Part shown: positions 4,831-6,298 of the stretch, in pieces
Layout: each line of letters starts with the position of its first letter
Numbering within the stretch: the first letter of the stretch is position 1
Source of the DNA: Sediminibacterium sp.
GTDB taxonomy: Bacteria; Bacteroidota; Bacteroidia; Chitinophagales; Chitinophagaceae
Length of the DNA: 6,298 nucleotides
Assembly (NCBI GenBank): GCA_023263235.1
Contig: JALQXE010000193.1
Span: 1 to 6,298 of the forward strand
Direction of reading: 5' to 3'
Notes under the pieces: model-generated
Database searches by the model: none
Told to the model about the DNA's origin: nothing
Seen by the model: only the letters and a program-made list of their open reading frames with translations
Translations under genes and position numbers: made by a program

Positions 4831-5808
4831 ATGTGGTATAATAATATTCTTGAAACAATTGGCAATACGCCTTTAATTAAACTTAATAAGGTTACACAAG
4901 ATTTACCTGGAACCATTTTAGCAAAAGTAGATTATTTTAATCCTGGTAATTCTATTAAAGATAGAATGGCATTAAAAATGGTGGAAGTTGCCGAAGCAGA
5001 AGGAAAATTAAAGCCAGGCGGAACCATCATTGAATGCACAAGTGGAAATACAGGAATGGGTTTAGCATTAGCAGCAGTCGTAAAGGGATACAAATGTATT
5101 TTCACTACCACTGATAAACAAAGTAAAGAAAAAATGGACATCCTTAGGGCAGTGGGCGCTGAAGTAATTGTTTGTCCTACTAATGTTGCTCCCGAGGATC
5201 CAGCAAGTTATTATTCTGTTGCAAGAAAATTAGCGAGCGAAATACCCAACTCCTTCTTCTTTAATCAATATGATAATTTAGCAAATCGTTTAGCACATTA
5301 TGAAACCACAGGTCCTGAAATTTGGAAACAGACTGAAGGAAAAATTACACACTTAGTTTGTACAGCAGGAACAGGAGGAACCATTACAGGCACTGCGAAA
5401 TATTTAAAAGAACAAAACCCTAATATAAAAGTATGGGCAATTGATCCCATTGGTTCTTTACTTACACATTATTTTCAAACTGGAATAATTGACATGTCTT
5501 ATGTAAAACCATATATCGCTGAAGGTTTTGGAGAAGATTTTGTCCCAGCCAATTATGATATGTCGGTCATTGATCATTTTGAACAAGTAGCCGATAAAGA
5601 AGGCGCCCTTATGACAAGACGTTTAGCAAAAGAAGAAGGATTATTTTGCGGTTATAGTGCAGGTAGTTGCATACAAGGTTTATTGCAATTATCAGGCGCA
5701 CTCACTGCCACTGATTTAGTAGTTTGTATCTTCCATGACCATGGTAGCCGATATGTAGGTAAAGTATACAACGATGAATGGATGGAGTCCAAAGGCTTTC
5801 TTTCCTAA
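4831..5808 (+). CDS. PLP-dependent cystathionine beta-synthase-like enzyme (cysteine synthase family)
   Basis: A 325-aa fold-type II PLP enzyme. K43 in NSIKDR is the Schiff-base lysine; SGNTG (71-75) contacts PLP, GTGGT (180-184) is the phosphate loop, and S276 in GYSAGS faces the pyridine nitrogen. Several segments resemble eukaryotic cystathionine beta-synthase more than CysK/CysM: TIIECTSGNTGMGLALAA, PTNVAPEDPASYYSVA (116-131), NQYDNLANRLAHYETT (145-160), AIDPIGS (203-209) and the ending YNDEWMESKGF (313-323). I therefore infer condensation of serine with homocysteine to cystathionine (reverse transsulfuration), although O-acetylserine sulfhydrylase activity is possible. It has no C-terminal regulatory CBS domains, so no S-adenosylmethionine control through them. 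Automatic pipelines may label it cysK. It stands alone between plsX (120 nt) and fba (130 nt); I found no convincing promoter or terminator. Confidence 0.88.
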   Translation: MWYNNILETIGNTPLIKLNKVTQDLPGTILAKVDYFNPGNSIKDRMALKMVEVAEAEGKLKPGGTIIECTSGNTGMGLALAAVVKGYKCIFTTTDKQSKEKMDILRAVGAEVIVCPTNVAPEDPASYYSVARKLASEIPNSFFFNQYDNLANRLAHYETTGPEIWKQTEGKITHLVCTAGTGGTITGTAKYLKEQNPNIKVWAIDPIGSLLTHYFQTGIIDMSYVKPYIAEGFGEDFVPANYDMSVIDHFEQVADKEGALMTRRLAKEEGLFCGYSAGSCIQGLLQLSGALTATDLVVCIFHDHGSRYVGKVYNDEWMESKGFLS

Positions 5809-5912
5809 ACTCCTTGATTTTCAATAAAAAAATGTGCAAATAAGGCTGTTTTTTGTGGATTTTTTGACTCATTTAGCCTTCCTTCACTAACATCCGTTTG
5901 GGGCATAAATTG

Positions 5913-5920
5913 TATATTTG
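5913..5920 (+). promoter_or_regulatory. -7 promoter element for the aldolase gene
   Basis: TATATTTG matches TAnnTTTG exactly and lies 18 nt before the aldolase ATG. A TTTG at 5897-5900 is only 12 nt upstream, too close for a normal -33, and nothing better is found at the expected distance. The -7 match and position are good; the upstream half is weak. Confidence 0.6.
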
Positions 5921-5938
5921 TCACTCAATATTTAAACT

Positions 5939-6298
5939 ATGAGTAAGTACAGATCAGGTGTTTTATTTGGTAAAGAATTAGAAGCATTATACAACGATGC
6001 AAAAGCAAACAATTTTGCAATCCCAGCGGTAAATACGACTGGTACAGATACAATAAATGCGGCTATTGAAACTGCTGCAAAAGTAAAATCTCCTATTATT
6101 ATTCAATTCTCAAACGGTGGTGCACAGTTCATTGCTGGAAAAGGAATGCCTAACGACAATTTACAAGCAAATATACAAGGTGCCATTGCTGGTGCTTTAC
6201 ATGTACACCAAGTAGCTAAATATTATGATGTACCTGTTGTCTTGCATACCGATCATGCTGCTAAAAAATGGTTGCCATGGATTAGCGCATTAATTGAT
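5939..6298 (+). CDS. fbaA: Class II fructose-bisphosphate aldolase, N-terminal 120 codons (cut by window edge)
   Basis: The open frame runs from the ATG to the last base of the window with no stop. The product begins MSKYRSGVLFGKELEALYND and continues with NNFAIPAVN (24-32), GTDTINAAIETAAKVKSP, QFSNGGAQFIAGKG (56-69) and VVLHTDHAAKKWLPW (100-114). It aligns closely with E. coli FbaA throughout. D105 and H106 match the catalytic Asp109 and zinc ligand His110. This is the class IIA type (E. coli/yeast, about 355 aa), so roughly the first third is present; the remaining zinc ligands and the glycine-rich phosphate-binding motifs lie outside. It catalyses reversible cleavage of fructose 1,6-bisphosphate in the cytosol. 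It probably has its own promoter. Confidence 0.96.
   Translation, partial: MSKYRSGVLFGKELEALYNDAKANNFAIPAVNTTGTDTINAAIETAAKVKSPIIIQFSNGGAQFIAGKGMPNDNLQANIQGAIAGALHVHQVAKYYDVPVVLHTDHAAKKWLPWISALID

Noticed and set aside
4932..5141. 69-codon minus-strand frame within the PLP enzyme gene
   Set aside because: Antisense shadow of a conserved catalytic region, with no supporting promoter or homology.
5842..5880. AAGGCT/AGCCTT inverted repeat after the PLP enzyme as a terminator
   Set aside because: The 6-bp arms are separated by 27 nt and the right arm is not followed by a T run, so it does not qualify as an intrinsic terminator.

Overview
The window looks like chromosomal DNA from a Bacteroidota (Bacteroidetes) bacterium, probably from the Chitinophagaceae or a related family. 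It is AT-rich. Several promoters match the phylum-specific pattern (TTTG about 19 nt upstream of TAnnTTTG), and Shine-Dalgarno sequences are largely absent. The proteins have Bacteroidota character: a DUF3810 membrane protein, a zinc-free ribosomal protein L32 and a short PlsX. The family-level placement is inference from the general look of the proteins.

Layout: an intrinsic terminator of an upstream gene (3-36) is followed by a complete tRNA-Leu(GAG) gene (54-139) with its own hairpin terminator (141-169). Positions 140-469 carry no gene but are densely structured: a long interrupted inverted repeat, a perfect 16-bp hairpin, a 10-bp hairpin that can terminate minus-strand transcription, and two exact copies of a 59-bp direct repeat. 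An Sfp-type 4'-phosphopantetheinyl transferase gene lies on the minus strand (470-1099). It is divergent from dcd, dCTP deaminase (1174-1710, plus). dcd converges on a minus-strand DUF3810 gene (1732-2850), which encodes a predicted membrane-anchored HExxH protein; the two genes share a terminator.

A strong Bacteroidota promoter (2883-2913) then drives the plus-strand cluster DUF177/YceD (2934-3485), rpmF (3571-3765) and plsX (3769-4710). This is the widespread linkage of ribosome and phospholipid synthesis genes, but the usual next gene, fabH, is absent. After 120 nt comes a PLP enzyme (4831-5808) that reads as cystathionine beta-synthase rather than cysteine synthase. The window ends in the first 120 codons of a class II fructose-bisphosphate aldolase gene (5939 to the edge), with its own -7 element.

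Most of the window is ordinary housekeeping DNA. PPTase and PlsX both touch acyl/phospholipid metabolism, Dcd feeds dTMP synthesis, CBS serves sulfur amino acid metabolism and FBA glycolysis. The least explained part is the modular hairpin/direct-repeat cluster between the tRNA and the PPTase gene. I saw no transposase, integrase, CRISPR array, phage gene or defence system.
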